From: Candidatus Kuenenia stuttgartensis
Lineage (GTDB): Bacteria > Planctomycetota > Planctomycetia > Isosphaerales > Isosphaeraceae
Assembly: GCA_945874095.1 (NCBI GenBank)
Contig: CAMCFM010000085.1
Location: 1-11,856 of the forward strand
Direction: 5' to 3'
DNA: 11,856 nucleotides
Shown here: positions 1-5,653 of the stretch, piece by piece
Position numbering within the stretch: position 1 is the first letter of the stretch
Layout of the letters: the number at the start of each line of letters is the position of its first letter
Translations under genes and position numbers: made by a program
The notes under the pieces: generated by a model
What the model was told of the DNA's origin: nothing
Database searches by the model: none
What the model saw: the letters and a program-made list of their open reading frames with translations, nothing else

Positions 1-264
1 GTGCCTGTCGAGATCGGCGATCGCATCATCGCCATCTTTCGGACCGACGGCGAATATTTTGCCATCGACGACGCTTGCCCACACAAGGGTGTTCCACTGT
101 GCGATGGTCTGGTCGATCAAAAGATCGTCACCTGCACCTGGCACGGATGGCGATTCAGCCTGGAAAGTGGCTGTGGCCTGGACGGGATTAAATCTTCGGT
201 CTCAAGATATCCTGTTCTGGTGGAAGGCGATATCGTCAAAGTTGGTATCCTGCAAAGCTCCTGA
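1..264 (+). CDS. Rieske [2Fe-2S] ferredoxin-like protein, 5' end outside window
   Basis: Small Rieske-type iron-sulphur protein that probably passes single electrons to or from a partner oxidoreductase in the cytoplasm. The 87 visible residues contain both cluster-binding boxes: Cys26-x-His28 (CPHKG) and Cys45-x-x-His48 (CTWHGW), 16 residues apart, as in NirD-like and dioxygenase-ferredoxin Rieske domains. The first codon in the window is GTG, but the sequence starts in the middle of the first beta strands (PVEIGDRIIAIFRTDGEYFAI). Related proteins are about 100-110 residues long, so the true start is most likely upstream and this GTG is an internal valine. No signal peptide is visible. A possible reductase partner starts about 60 bases downstream on the same strand. 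The family is clear; the physiological partner is unknown. Confidence 0.85.
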   Translation: MPVEIGDRIIAIFRTDGEYFAIDDACPHKGVPLCDGLVDQKIVTCTWHGWRFSLESGCGLDGIKSSVSRYPVLVEGDIVKVGILQSS

Positions 265-324
265 ACAAAACATCTCGCGACGGACTCATTCCACGAACAC
301 ATTGAAAAAGACCCGGTGAATCCC

Positions 325-1323
325 ATGCAAGCAGCCTATTATCACACGACCGGTCCTGCGTCCGTCATTCAATACGGTGATCTGCCTGACCAACCACTTC
401 AGGCTGGTGAGGTGCGTGTTCGGGTCAGAGCCTCGGCCCTGAATCCTATTGACCTCTATATTCGGTCCGGCACTGTGGCCATGCCTCTTAACACTCCTCA
501 GATTCCGGGGAGCGATCTCTCCGGCGTGGTGATGGAAGTTGGGCCTGGGGTGACTCGCCTGAAAGTGGGCGATCGAGTCTGGGGGTCGAATCAGGGCTTA
601 AAAGGTCGCCAGGGCACAGCTTGCGAAAACGCTGTGGTGCATGAAGACTGGCTATATCTCAGCCCGGCAGGAATTTCTGATCCGCAAATGGCCGCACTGG
701 CCCTGACAGGCATCACTGCCCACCTGGGATTATTTAATCGAGGCCAATTGCAGGCCGGCGAATCGGTTTATGTTTCTGGCGGTTCAGGTGGTGTGGGAAC
801 GATGGTGATCCAGCTTGCCAAGGCCGCTGGTGCCAGGGTCGCGACAACGGCTGGGAGTCCTGAAAAAATGGCCCTTTGCAAAGAGCTTGGGGCTGATCTT
901 GTCATGAACTACAACTCGGATGACGTTCTGGGAGGATTGAAAGCATTTGCCCCTGAAGGATTAAATCTCTGGTTTGAAACACAGAGAGAGCCAGACTTTG
1001 TCAACGCCTTGCCACTACTGGCACTCAATGGACGGTTCATCGTGATGGCAGGCCGGACAGCGGTCCCGACGTTCCCGAGTCTTGGTTCGTTCTATACGCG
1101 AAACCTGTCGATTCTGGGCTTCGCCATGTTCAACTTTTCAGCTGAACTTCAGCGACAGGCTGCTGATGATATCATCCGATGGGCTTCGACCAGGCAGCTC
1201 AGGGCCATTATTGGCAAGTCGTTTCCGTTGACTCAAGCGGCTGCAGCCCATCAGTTTCTCGAAGATGCCACGTTGGGCGGTTCACGAAGCCTGACTGGCA
1301 AGGTCGTGCTTGAAGTCGATTGA
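325..1323 (+). CDS. Zinc-free MDR oxidoreductase, NADPH:quinone reductase-like
   Basis: Medium-chain dehydrogenase/reductase of the quinone oxidoreductase branch, expected to use NADPH to reduce quinones or enones in the cytoplasm. The 332-residue length is normal. The N-terminal GroES-like domain carries ALNPIDLYIRSG and PGSDLSGVV-EVGPGV, and the Rossmann domain has the nucleotide loop SGGSGGVG at about residues 151-158 followed by AKAAGARV. The cysteine cluster of the structural-zinc lobe of alcohol dehydrogenases is absent, which supports a zinc-free enzyme. The start was set at ATG 325 because MQAAYYHTTGP matches the usual family N-terminus. A GTG at 316 in the same frame would add three residues, and neither start has a strong ribosome-binding site. 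It lies 60 bases after the Rieske gene, so co-transcription is plausible. Substrate cannot be deduced. Confidence 0.88.
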   Translation: MQAAYYHTTGPASVIQYGDLPDQPLQAGEVRVRVRASALNPIDLYIRSGTVAMPLNTPQIPGSDLSGVVMEVGPGVTRLKVGDRVWGSNQGLKGRQGTACENAVVHEDWLYLSPAGISDPQMAALALTGITAHLGLFNRGQLQAGESVYVSGGSGGVGTMVIQLAKAAGARVATTAGSPEKMALCKELGADLVMNYNSDDVLGGLKAFAPEGLNLWFETQREPDFVNALPLLALNGRFIVMAGRTAVPTFPSLGSFYTRNLSILGFAMFNFSAELQRQAADDIIRWASTRQLRAIIGKSFPLTQAAAAHQFLEDATLGGSRSLTGKVVLEVD

Positions 1324-1355
1324 GCCTTGGGCGATGACCTGCCACTTTCAATGTT

Positions 1356-1380
1356 CCGAATGGCGATTTCAGCCGTTCGG
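1356..1380 (+). terminator. Hairpin after the quinone-reductase gene
   Basis: CCGAATGGC (1356-1364) can pair over nine positions, one of them a G-U wobble, with GCCGTTCGG (1372-1380) around a 7-base loop. It starts 33 bases after the stop of the oxidoreductase gene. No T-run follows on the plus strand, so it is at best a T-less terminator or an RNA 3'-end stabiliser. Confidence 0.35.
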
Positions 1381-1468
1381 AGCAAAATGGGCCATAAAGT
1401 CGAGCGCTCTCGCGATTAATTTTTGAGAAATCGGGGCATTTAAGAAACAACTTCGCGCTTCTGGTGTT

Positions 1469-1477
1469 TGATATATT
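1469..1477 (+). promoter_or_regulatory. Possible extended -10 promoter for the redox fusion gene
   Basis: TGATATATT fits the extended -10 pattern TG-N-TATAAT with one mismatch in the hexamer, 80 bases before the ATG at 1558. No good -35 hexamer is present at 16-18 bases, which extended -10 promoters can tolerate. Planctomycete promoter consensus is not well enough known to be sure. Confidence 0.3.
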
Positions 1478-1516
1478 AGAGGCATATGGTGTCCAAGGGT
1501 TTGGGTGGGTAGTGGC

Positions 1517-1537
1517 TTCACCTCAGATCAAGGTGAA
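1517..1537 (+). promoter_or_regulatory. Perfect 7-bp inverted repeat before the ribosome-binding site
   Basis: TTCACCT (1517-1523) and AGGTGAA (1531-1537) are exact reverse complements around a 7-base spacer (CAGATCA). The element lies between the possible -10 at 1472 and the GAGAGG Shine-Dalgarno at 1544-1549 of the gene at 1558. It could be a protein-binding operator or an mRNA hairpin next to the ribosome-binding site. The symmetry is seen in the sequence; the role is inferred. Confidence 0.4.
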
Positions 1538-1557
1538 TCAATCGAGAGGTTAGGGCC

Positions 1558-3648
1558 ATGACTTTCAAAAGATCATTCAAAATATCCGGCAGACTCTTGC
1601 TCAGTTTGCTGTTGGCAAATTGTGCTGGGTGGAGCCTTTTGGCGAAAGCTGGCCAGGTCACTCCTGAGACTCTTGAAAAAAACGATTCAGTCGGTTGGCT
1701 GATCCCTCCATTGACGGTGAAAACAGTCGACGAAAAAAGTCTCGACCTTCGCTCGCTAGCTCGCAGTGGGCAGGGCTTGGTCGTGGCATTCACCAGCACC
1801 ACATGCCCGGTCTCGCGTCAATATGGGCCAACACTTGCCAACCTTGAAAAAGTACTGACCCAAAAGGGGCTTAAACTCGTTCTGGTGAACCCTACGCCAA
1901 CCGATTCGGCTGAGTCCATCAAAACATTCGTCGCCCGTTTTCCAACCGATCAGCCTTACATTCACGACCGGGATGAGTCGATCGCAAAGGCTTTCGGGGC
2001 TCGATCCACCACCGAAGTGTTTCTCATCGACAAAGCGGGAACCGTGCGGTATCGCGGAGCTGTGGACGACCAGTTCGGCGTCGGCACAGCCTTGGAGAAG
2101 CCTCGCCACGACTGGCTCGTTTCAGCTTGCAACTCGATGCTTAATCAGCCTGATAACCCCACCACCGTGACCGACCCTTCCGGCTGTGTTCTGGATCATC
2201 AGGGGCAGGCATCAGTCCCGATCGAGGCCTTGACGTATCACAACCGGATCTCACGGATTGTCCAGCAGAGCTGTCTGAATTGCCATCATACGGACGGACT
2301 TGCTCCGTTTTCTCTGGAAACTCTTGACGACGTGAAGGCCCACAAGGCCATGATCCGCAAGGAAGTGGAGCGAGGCCAGATGCCTCCCTGGTTCGCAGCC
2401 AAATCCACGATGGTGAATCATCCAGGCTGGTCGAATGATTGCTCGATACCAGCTCAGGACAAACGCGATCTGTTGGCCTGGCTTGGATCCAAGTCAATGC
2501 CCGAGGGCGATCCAGCAGACGCTCCACTACCACGTAAATTTGCCACCACTGGCTGGCTGATCGGCACGCCTGATTTGGTCTACAAAGTGCCTACCCCGAT
2601 CGAGATACCAGCTCAGGGGAAGATGCCATACCAGCATCGTACGATTGACATGAGATTGAGCGAGGAGACCTGGATTCAGGCGGTGGAAATTCGCCCGACG
2701 GACAAGTCGGTGGTGCACCACGTTCTGGTCTTTGTCGCCCCGCCCGAATCGGATGCCGATCAGGATGAAAATGCCGAACAAGAAAACCGAGGTTTTTTTG
2801 CAGCTTATGTACCAGGCACCTCTGCGATGATCTTTCCCGAGAATTATGGGAAGAGATTGGCGAAAGGCGCACGTCTGCGATTCCAGATCCACTACACTCC
2901 AAACGGTCAGAAAACCACTGATCAGCTTGAGATTGGGCTAGTGAAATCGGTTCAGAAGCCGGCCCACGAGATTAAGGTGATTGGTGTCGCCAATCCAAAT
3001 ATCAAAATTCCAGCTGGTGCAGGCAACCACGTGGAAGTGGCCCGCCAGACTGTCCCGACAGACGTGAGTCTGATCTCATTCGTACCTCATACGCATGTGC
3101 GGGGCAAGGCTTTCAAATATGAAATCGTGTTTCCAGACAAGCGCCGGGAAACCGTTCTGGATGTACCTCGATACGACTTCAACTGGCAATTGCGTTACCT
3201 ACTTGCAAAACCAATCGCCGTACCCAAAGGCTCTGTGATCATCGCCACAGCCACTTACGACAACAGCGAAGCGAACAAGGCCAACCCTGATCCCACAAAG
3301 ACGGTTTATTGGGGCCAGCAGACCGACGAAGAGATGATGCTGGGATATATGGAATATGAAGTGACTGGCCCCAAGGCTGAATTCCAGTCGCAGGTTGCCG
3401 GGCCACTGGCGGCACTGATTGGTGGGAAAACTCCGGCTGAACGTCGCGAGCGGTTTTTCAATCTGATGGACAAGAATAAAGACAACGCCTTGACCATTGA
3501 TGAGATGCAGATGTTGAAAAACTTAGTCCCACGACTCCGAGATGATCCGGAACGGATGAACACTGTTTTCAAAACTCTGGACACCAATGATGATGGCAAA
3601 CTGAGCCGTGAAGAAATGAAGTCGATCCGAAACCTCTCAGGTGGATGA
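1558..3648 (+). CDS. Exported redoxin - cytochrome c - copper monooxygenase-like - EF-hand fusion
   Basis: A 696-residue periplasmic redox protein. Residues 1-31 form a Sec signal peptide, likely cut after LAKA. Residues ~45-190 are an AhpC/TSA-type redoxin with Cys83 in TTCPVSR and no CxxC pair. Residues ~225-315 hold a class I-like cytochrome c module with haem site Cys239-x-x-Cys242-His243 and a possible Met275 axial ligand (GQMPPW). Residues ~330-603 resemble copper type II ascorbate-dependent monooxygenases (PHM/DBM). They carry His387-His388 and His445 (IHYTPNG) in CuA order, and His511-x-His513 (HTH) and Met593/594 in CuB order. Two EF-hand loops end the protein (638-649 and 675-686, the second canonical). 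GAGAGG at 1544-1549, 8 bases before ATG 1558, supports the start. The substrate is unknown and hydroxylase activity is inferred; an inactive fold is possible, although no copper ligand appears lost. Confidence 0.85.
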   Translation: MTFKRSFKISGRLLLSLLLANCAGWSLLAKAGQVTPETLEKNDSVGWLIPPLTVKTVDEKSLDLRSLARSGQGLVVAFTSTTCPVSRQYGPTLANLEKVLTQKGLKLVLVNPTPTDSAESIKTFVARFPTDQPYIHDRDESIAKAFGARSTTEVFLIDKAGTVRYRGAVDDQFGVGTALEKPRHDWLVSACNSMLNQPDNPTTVTDPSGCVLDHQGQASVPIEALTYHNRISRIVQQSCLNCHHTDGLAPFSLETLDDVKAHKAMIRKEVERGQMPPWFAAKSTMVNHPGWSNDCSIPAQDKRDLLAWLGSKSMPEGDPADAPLPRKFATTGWLIGTPDLVYKVPTPIEIPAQGKMPYQHRTIDMRLSEETWIQAVEIRPTDKSVVHHVLVFVAPPESDADQDENAEQENRGFFAAYVPGTSAMIFPENYGKRLAKGARLRFQIHYTPNGQKTTDQLEIGLVKSVQKPAHEIKVIGVANPNIKIPAGAGNHVEVARQTVPTDVSLISFVPHTHVRGKAFKYEIVFPDKRRETVLDVPRYDFNWQLRYLLAKPIAVPKGSVIIATATYDNSEANKANPDPTKTVYWGQQTDEEMMLGYMEYEVTGPKAEFQSQVAGPLAALIGGKTPAERRERFFNLMDKNKDNALTIDEMQMLKNLVPRLRDDPERMNTVFKTLDTNDDGKLSREEMKSIRNLSGG

Positions 3649-3682
3649 TGATCGAGTCACCCCCCGGCGATACATCATCATC
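3644..3682 (+). terminator. Long-loop hairpin spanning the stop of the redox fusion gene
   Basis: GATGATGAT (3644-3652), which includes the TGA stop, is an exact reverse complement of ATCATCATC (3674-3682) across a 21-base loop. No T-run follows. It might help end or stabilise the upstream mRNA. The trinucleotide-repeat composition makes chance pairing more likely. Confidence 0.25.
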
Positions 3683-3909
3683 AAAGAGTTCCTTGTAATA
3701 TAGGCCACATCCTCTGACATAGCTTGTAAATCCAGTGCAAATGACTTGTCTGTAACATATTACATGCGTATTGACTGGAATGGCCAAATCCCGTGCTGGC
3801 AGGGGGGCAGTGCAACGATTTCTGTGAGGACCGGCGATACATTCAGAGGTATTGTTAATACGCATCATGGCATATCATTCGAAATGCTTATAGGATTGAG
3901 GCCAGCCCT

Positions 3910-3929
3910 AACCTGGATAAGGATCAGGT
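3910..3929 (+). repeat. Dyad copy 1: AACCTG-N9-CAGGT
   Basis: AACCTG (3910-3915) and CAGGT (3925-3929) form an inverted repeat with exactly nine bases between the arms. The same arms with the same spacing recur at 4067-4087, 157 bp downstream. Either copy could be one site of a dimeric DNA-binding protein, or an RNA stem that competes with the second copy. Confidence 0.5.
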
Positions 3930-3963
3930 CAAATCTTAAATAAAATTTCTTGAGATTTTCTTA

Positions 3964-3992
3964 TTGCCACTCTTGAACATTCACGATAGTTT
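3964..3992 (+). promoter_or_regulatory. Weak candidate sigma-70-like promoter for the DUF1559 gene
   Basis: TTGCCA (3964-3969) matches the -35 consensus at five of six positions and lies exactly 17 bases before TAGTTT (3987-3992), which matches the -10 only at three of six. The -10 overlaps the left arm of the 43-nt hairpin, so that symmetry could act as an operator instead of an RNA element. Low confidence. Confidence 0.22.
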
Positions 3993-4027
3993 AACAGTTG
4001 GACATTCTGTCCAGACACTGAACTATC
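3985..4027 (+). promoter_or_regulatory. 43-nt compound hairpin or operator upstream of the DUF1559 gene
   Basis: Three nested perfect stems stack here. GATAGTT (3985-3991) pairs with AACTATC (4021-4027), CAGT (3995-3998) with ACTG (4017-4020), and TGGACA (3999-4004) with TGTCCA (4008-4013) around a TTC loop. The only unpaired bases within the stem are TAA on the left and GAC on the right. Seventeen base pairs in 43 nt is well beyond background for this region. It may be an mRNA leader structure or a large operator. Confidence 0.55.
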
Positions 4028-4066
4028 AACCGCTCCTCGTCTCAAAACCCATAATTCCCTCCACTT

Positions 4067-4091
4067 AACCTGTGTGACCAACAGGTTTTTT
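4067..4091 (+). terminator. Terminator-like hairpin with T-tract in the DUF1559 leader (also dyad copy 2)
   Basis: AACCTGT (4067-4073) pairs perfectly with ACAGGTT (4081-4087) around GTGACCA, and the 3' arm runs into six T residues (4086-4091). The form is that of an intrinsic terminator, although the 7-bp stem is short. It ends 36 bases before the ATG at 4128 and leaves the AAAGGA ribosome-binding site free. The arms repeat the AACCTG-N9-CAGGT dyad at 3910. It may end transcription from upstream or act as an attenuator for the DUF1559 gene. Confidence 0.5.
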
Positions 4092-4127
4092 GATCGTGTA
4101 TTTATGGATTTTTAGAAAGGATTTATC

Positions 4128-4391
4128 ATGGCTCCGAGAATGACTCGCAGATCAGGATTCACCCTGATCGAACTCCTTGTTGTTATCGCAATTATCGCTG
4201 TTTTGATTTCCCTGCTGTTGCCTGCCGTGCAATCAGCCCGCGAAGCAGCCCGACGCGCCCAGTGCATCAATAATCTGAAGCAGCTTGGGCTGGCAGTCCA
4301 CAACTATCACGACACGAATCAGGTTCTGCCTGCTGAAGGCTCGTTCCTGGGTGCAGCTTCGTCGACCGTTCCTGGTCAGGGTGAAGGCTGA
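4128..4391 (+). CDS. DUF1559 protein, N-terminal prepilin-like part (87 residues)
   Basis: This part would be made by normal translation. MAPRMTRRSG precedes FTLIELLVVI: a prepilin-type leader cut between Gly10 and Phe11, with the conserved +5 glutamate (Glu15) and a hydrophobic helix to about residue 31. Then follow the family-typical QSAREAARRAQC and NNLKQLGLAVHNYHD. AAAGGA at 4116-4121, six bases before ATG 4128, fixes this start over the in-frame ATG at 4140. Alone it would be an inner-membrane helix with a short tail, lacking the globular domain. It might be inserted but is probably non-functional or unstable. Confidence 0.6.
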   Translation: MAPRMTRRSGFTLIELLVVIAIIAVLISLLLPAVQSAREAARRAQCINNLKQLGLAVHNYHDTNQVLPAEGSFLGAASSTVPGQGEG

Positions 4392-4421
4392 GGCTGGTGT
4401 GCAAGCTGGGCGGTTTCGATT

Positions 4422-5222
4422 TTGCCTAATATGGAGCAAACGGCGGCTTACAATGCATTTAACTTCAATCGAAGTGCCGACCTCCCGCCCAACTACACGA
4501 CGGGCTTTAATAAGATTGCCAGCTTGATCTGTCCTTCAGACAGTGCCAAGGCACGTCCTGCCGACCCATGGGGCCCGAGCAGCTACCACGGTAATCACGG
4601 TGGTCCTGGGATCGTGAAGAACTGGTCTGGTACGATTGTCCAGAACTTCACCAACAACCCAGCCGCCTGGTGGGGCAACGACGCCCAGATGGCCTATTTC
4701 GGTTTCGAGTCGATCTCGGACGGCACCTCAAACACCGCTCTATTTAGCGAAAAGCTGCTGGGTATTGCTGGCAATGAGGTCGTCTACCAAGGTAGCCCAA
4801 CCTCGAAGCGGGGCATCTTCCTGGCCAATTATCCTGGTGGCTACAACCAGGGCCCAACCGCCAATCCAACGGCTGCCATCGCAGCTTGCCAAAGCATTCC
4901 TGCCAGCCAGGGATCTGCTGGCTCATACCTGAGCGGTGCTCACTACTCGCTGTCATACCCATGGCACACGTCGAACATGGCTTACACCCACTTCAACACG
5001 CCCAACAAGAATTCATGCTACACAGCATCTGACACTTGTTGCGCCAATGTCTGGGGCGGCACCAGTGCCATGATCACTGCGACCAGCAATCACCCGGGCG
5101 GCGTGAATCTTTGTATGGCTGACGGTTCCGTCAAGTTCATCAAAGACACCATCTCACCGCAAGTCTGGTGGGCTCTGGGGACGAAGAATCTGGGCGAAGT
5201 GCTCAGCTCCGACTCCTATTGA
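4422..5222 (+). CDS. DUF1559 protein, C-terminal part (downstream of the in-frame TGA)
   Basis: This is the globular part of the same protein, from LPNMEQ to the stop before the terminator. The frame opens at TTG 4422 and the first ATG is at 4431, but neither has a Shine-Dalgarno sequence, so independent initiation is doubtful. It contains the DUF1559 landmarks ICPSD, FGFESISDGTSNTALFSEK and NHPGGVNLCMADGSVKFIKDTI (shown by its ends only as H-X9-DG). A short Cys-rich stretch (CYTASDTCC) may form disulphides outside the cytoplasm. Without the upstream leader it has no export signal. It is most likely expressed only by readthrough, or not at all. Confidence 0.5.
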   Translation: MPNMEQTAAYNAFNFNRSADLPPNYTTGFNKIASLICPSDSAKARPADPWGPSSYHGNHGGPGIVKNWSGTIVQNFTNNPAAWWGNDAQMAYFGFESISDGTSNTALFSEKLLGIAGNEVVYQGSPTSKRGIFLANYPGGYNQGPTANPTAAIAACQSIPASQGSAGSYLSGAHYSLSYPWHTSNMAYTHFNTPNKNSCYTASDTCCANVWGGTSAMITATSNHPGGVNLCMADGSVKFIKDTISPQVWWALGTKNLGEVLSSDSY

Positions 5223-5246
5223 TTCCTGAAGCGACTTGACATCCCT

Positions 5247-5293
5247 ATCCCTGACCCATATTTACACCATAAACATGGATCAGGGATTTCTTT
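5247..5293 (+). terminator. Strong intrinsic terminator after the DUF1559 gene
   Basis: ATCCCTGACCCAT (5247-5259) pairs with ATGGATCAGGGAT (5275-5287) over 12 of 13 positions. The stem continues with TTTA/TAAA around a CACCA loop, and TTCTTT (5288-5293) follows. It begins 25 bases after the DUF1559 stop and separates that gene from the lipoprotein operon. Confidence 0.8.
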
Positions 5294-5354
5294 GATCAGA
5301 TAAACTTGGCGGGTCGGCATCCGGCTTGATGGCCTTGAACGGATCTGCTCTGTT

Positions 5355-5360
5355 TATAAC
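5355..5360 (+). promoter_or_regulatory. Candidate -10 element for the lipoprotein operon
   Basis: TATAAC matches the -10 consensus at five of six positions, 40 bases before the ATG at 5401 and downstream of the terminator, where a new promoter is expected. No recognisable -35 lies at the right distance. Confidence 0.25.
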
Positions 5361-5400
5361 CCTATGACTAGATTTCAAACCAACAAGAGGCTCTCTCATC

Positions 5401-5634
5401 ATGCGTTCAAAAACTGGCCTGACTCTGGCTTCACTGATCTGTCTCGGAATGATCGGCTGCGGAGCTTCCGTGAACGATACGGGGGTTCCCAAGAATATTG
5501 ATATGAGCAAAGACTTCACTCCAGCCGCCGCCCTGCCTAAGATGACACCGGGTGATCAGGGCAAGGCCAAGGCCAAGGCCAAATCGGCACCAGCTGAAAA
5601 GCCGGCCGAACCGGCTCCTGAAGCCAAGAAATAA
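5401..5634 (+). CDS. Small putative lipoprotein with Lys/Ala/Pro-rich tail
   Basis: A 77-residue protein with a short lipoprotein signal peptide: Arg/Lys at the N-terminus, a hydrophobic core TLASLICLGM, and the lipobox-like MIGC with Cys20 as the acylation site. The mature part is about 58 residues, without a recognisable fold. The C-terminal third is low-complexity, alternating Lys-Ala then Pro/Ala/Glu, which suggests an extended, charged tail contacting peptidoglycan, nucleic acid or another envelope polymer. AAGAGG at 5385-5390 precedes ATG 5401 by ten bases. The next gene begins 19 bases after its stop, so it probably leads the operon. Similar small lipoproteins often sit near DUF1559 genes in planctomycetes (general knowledge). 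No function can be assigned. Confidence 0.75.
   Translation: MRSKTGLTLASLICLGMIGCGASVNDTGVPKNIDMSKDFTPAAALPKMTPGDQGKAKAKAKSAPAEKPAEPAPEAKK
5563..5583 (+). repeat. Tandem hexanucleotide repeat AAGGCC inside the lipoprotein gene
   Basis: Three exact AAGGCC copies (5563-5580) followed by AAA encode Lys-Ala-Lys-Ala-Lys-Ala-Lys. Because the unit is six bases, slippage would add or remove Lys-Ala pairs without a frameshift, so the tail length may vary between strains. Confidence 0.7.
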
Positions 5635-5653
5635 GACTGGAATTGTGATCAAA

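Larger units (their letters stand above)
3649..4127. other. 479-bp gene-free leader/intergenic region rich in inverted repeats
   Basis: No convincing gene lies here. A 65-codon frame at 3746-3943 opens with TTG, lacks a ribosome-binding site and resembles nothing known. The region does contain symmetric elements: GATGATGAT (3644-3652) with ATCATCATC (3674-3682); TGTAACATATTACA (3751-3764); an A/T-rich hairpin at 3942-3959; and the dyads, 43-nt hairpin and terminator-like hairpin listed separately. The 12-mer CCGGCGATACAT occurs at 3664-3675 and again at 3831-3842. Such density is more typical of a regulatory leader than of decayed coding sequence. Confidence 0.6.
4128..5222 (+). pseudogene. 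DUF1559 pseudopilin-like gene interrupted by one in-frame TGA (codon 88)
   Basis: Read as one frame this is a 364-codon gene, normal for DUF1559 proteins: pseudopilin-like, prepilin-peptidase-processed envelope proteins that are present in many copies in planctomycetes. Both halves share a frame without any shift, separated only by TGA at 4389-4391. Around it the frame reads GQGEG-stop-GWCASW, then ILPNMEQ at codons 98-104, the family's conserved ILP-x-x-EQ region. A Trp (TGG) at the stop is the simplest ancestral state. The C-terminus keeps the H-X9-DG motif (His322, Asp332-Gly333). No further stop or frameshift occurs in 276 codons after the TGA. This points to a recent nonsense mutation, a sequence error, or readthrough. 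Many other genes here end normally in TGA, so a changed genetic code is unlikely. Confidence 0.75.

Noticed and set aside
3764..3865. Inverted repeat ATGCGTATT / AATACGCAT with an 84-base loop
   Set aside because: A 9-bp match at this distance is expected by chance at appreciable frequency in a 479-bp region, and no consistent inner stem supports it.
3746..3943. 65-codon plus-strand frame in the gene-free region
   Set aside because: TTG start, no Shine-Dalgarno, no recognisable domain, and it runs through the inverted repeats.
4389..4430. The in-frame UGA as a selenocysteine codon
   Set aside because: Only a weak 5-bp stem can be drawn just after the UGA, the family is a pseudopilin with no redox role at this site, and neighbouring residues point to an ancestral Trp. 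A SECIS search and a check for selABD genes would be decisive.
5552..5653. Upstream extension of the FG-GAP protein to 5552
   Set aside because: The added residues are Arg/Pro-rich and are the out-of-frame reading of the lipoprotein gene; they would also bury the membrane anchor.
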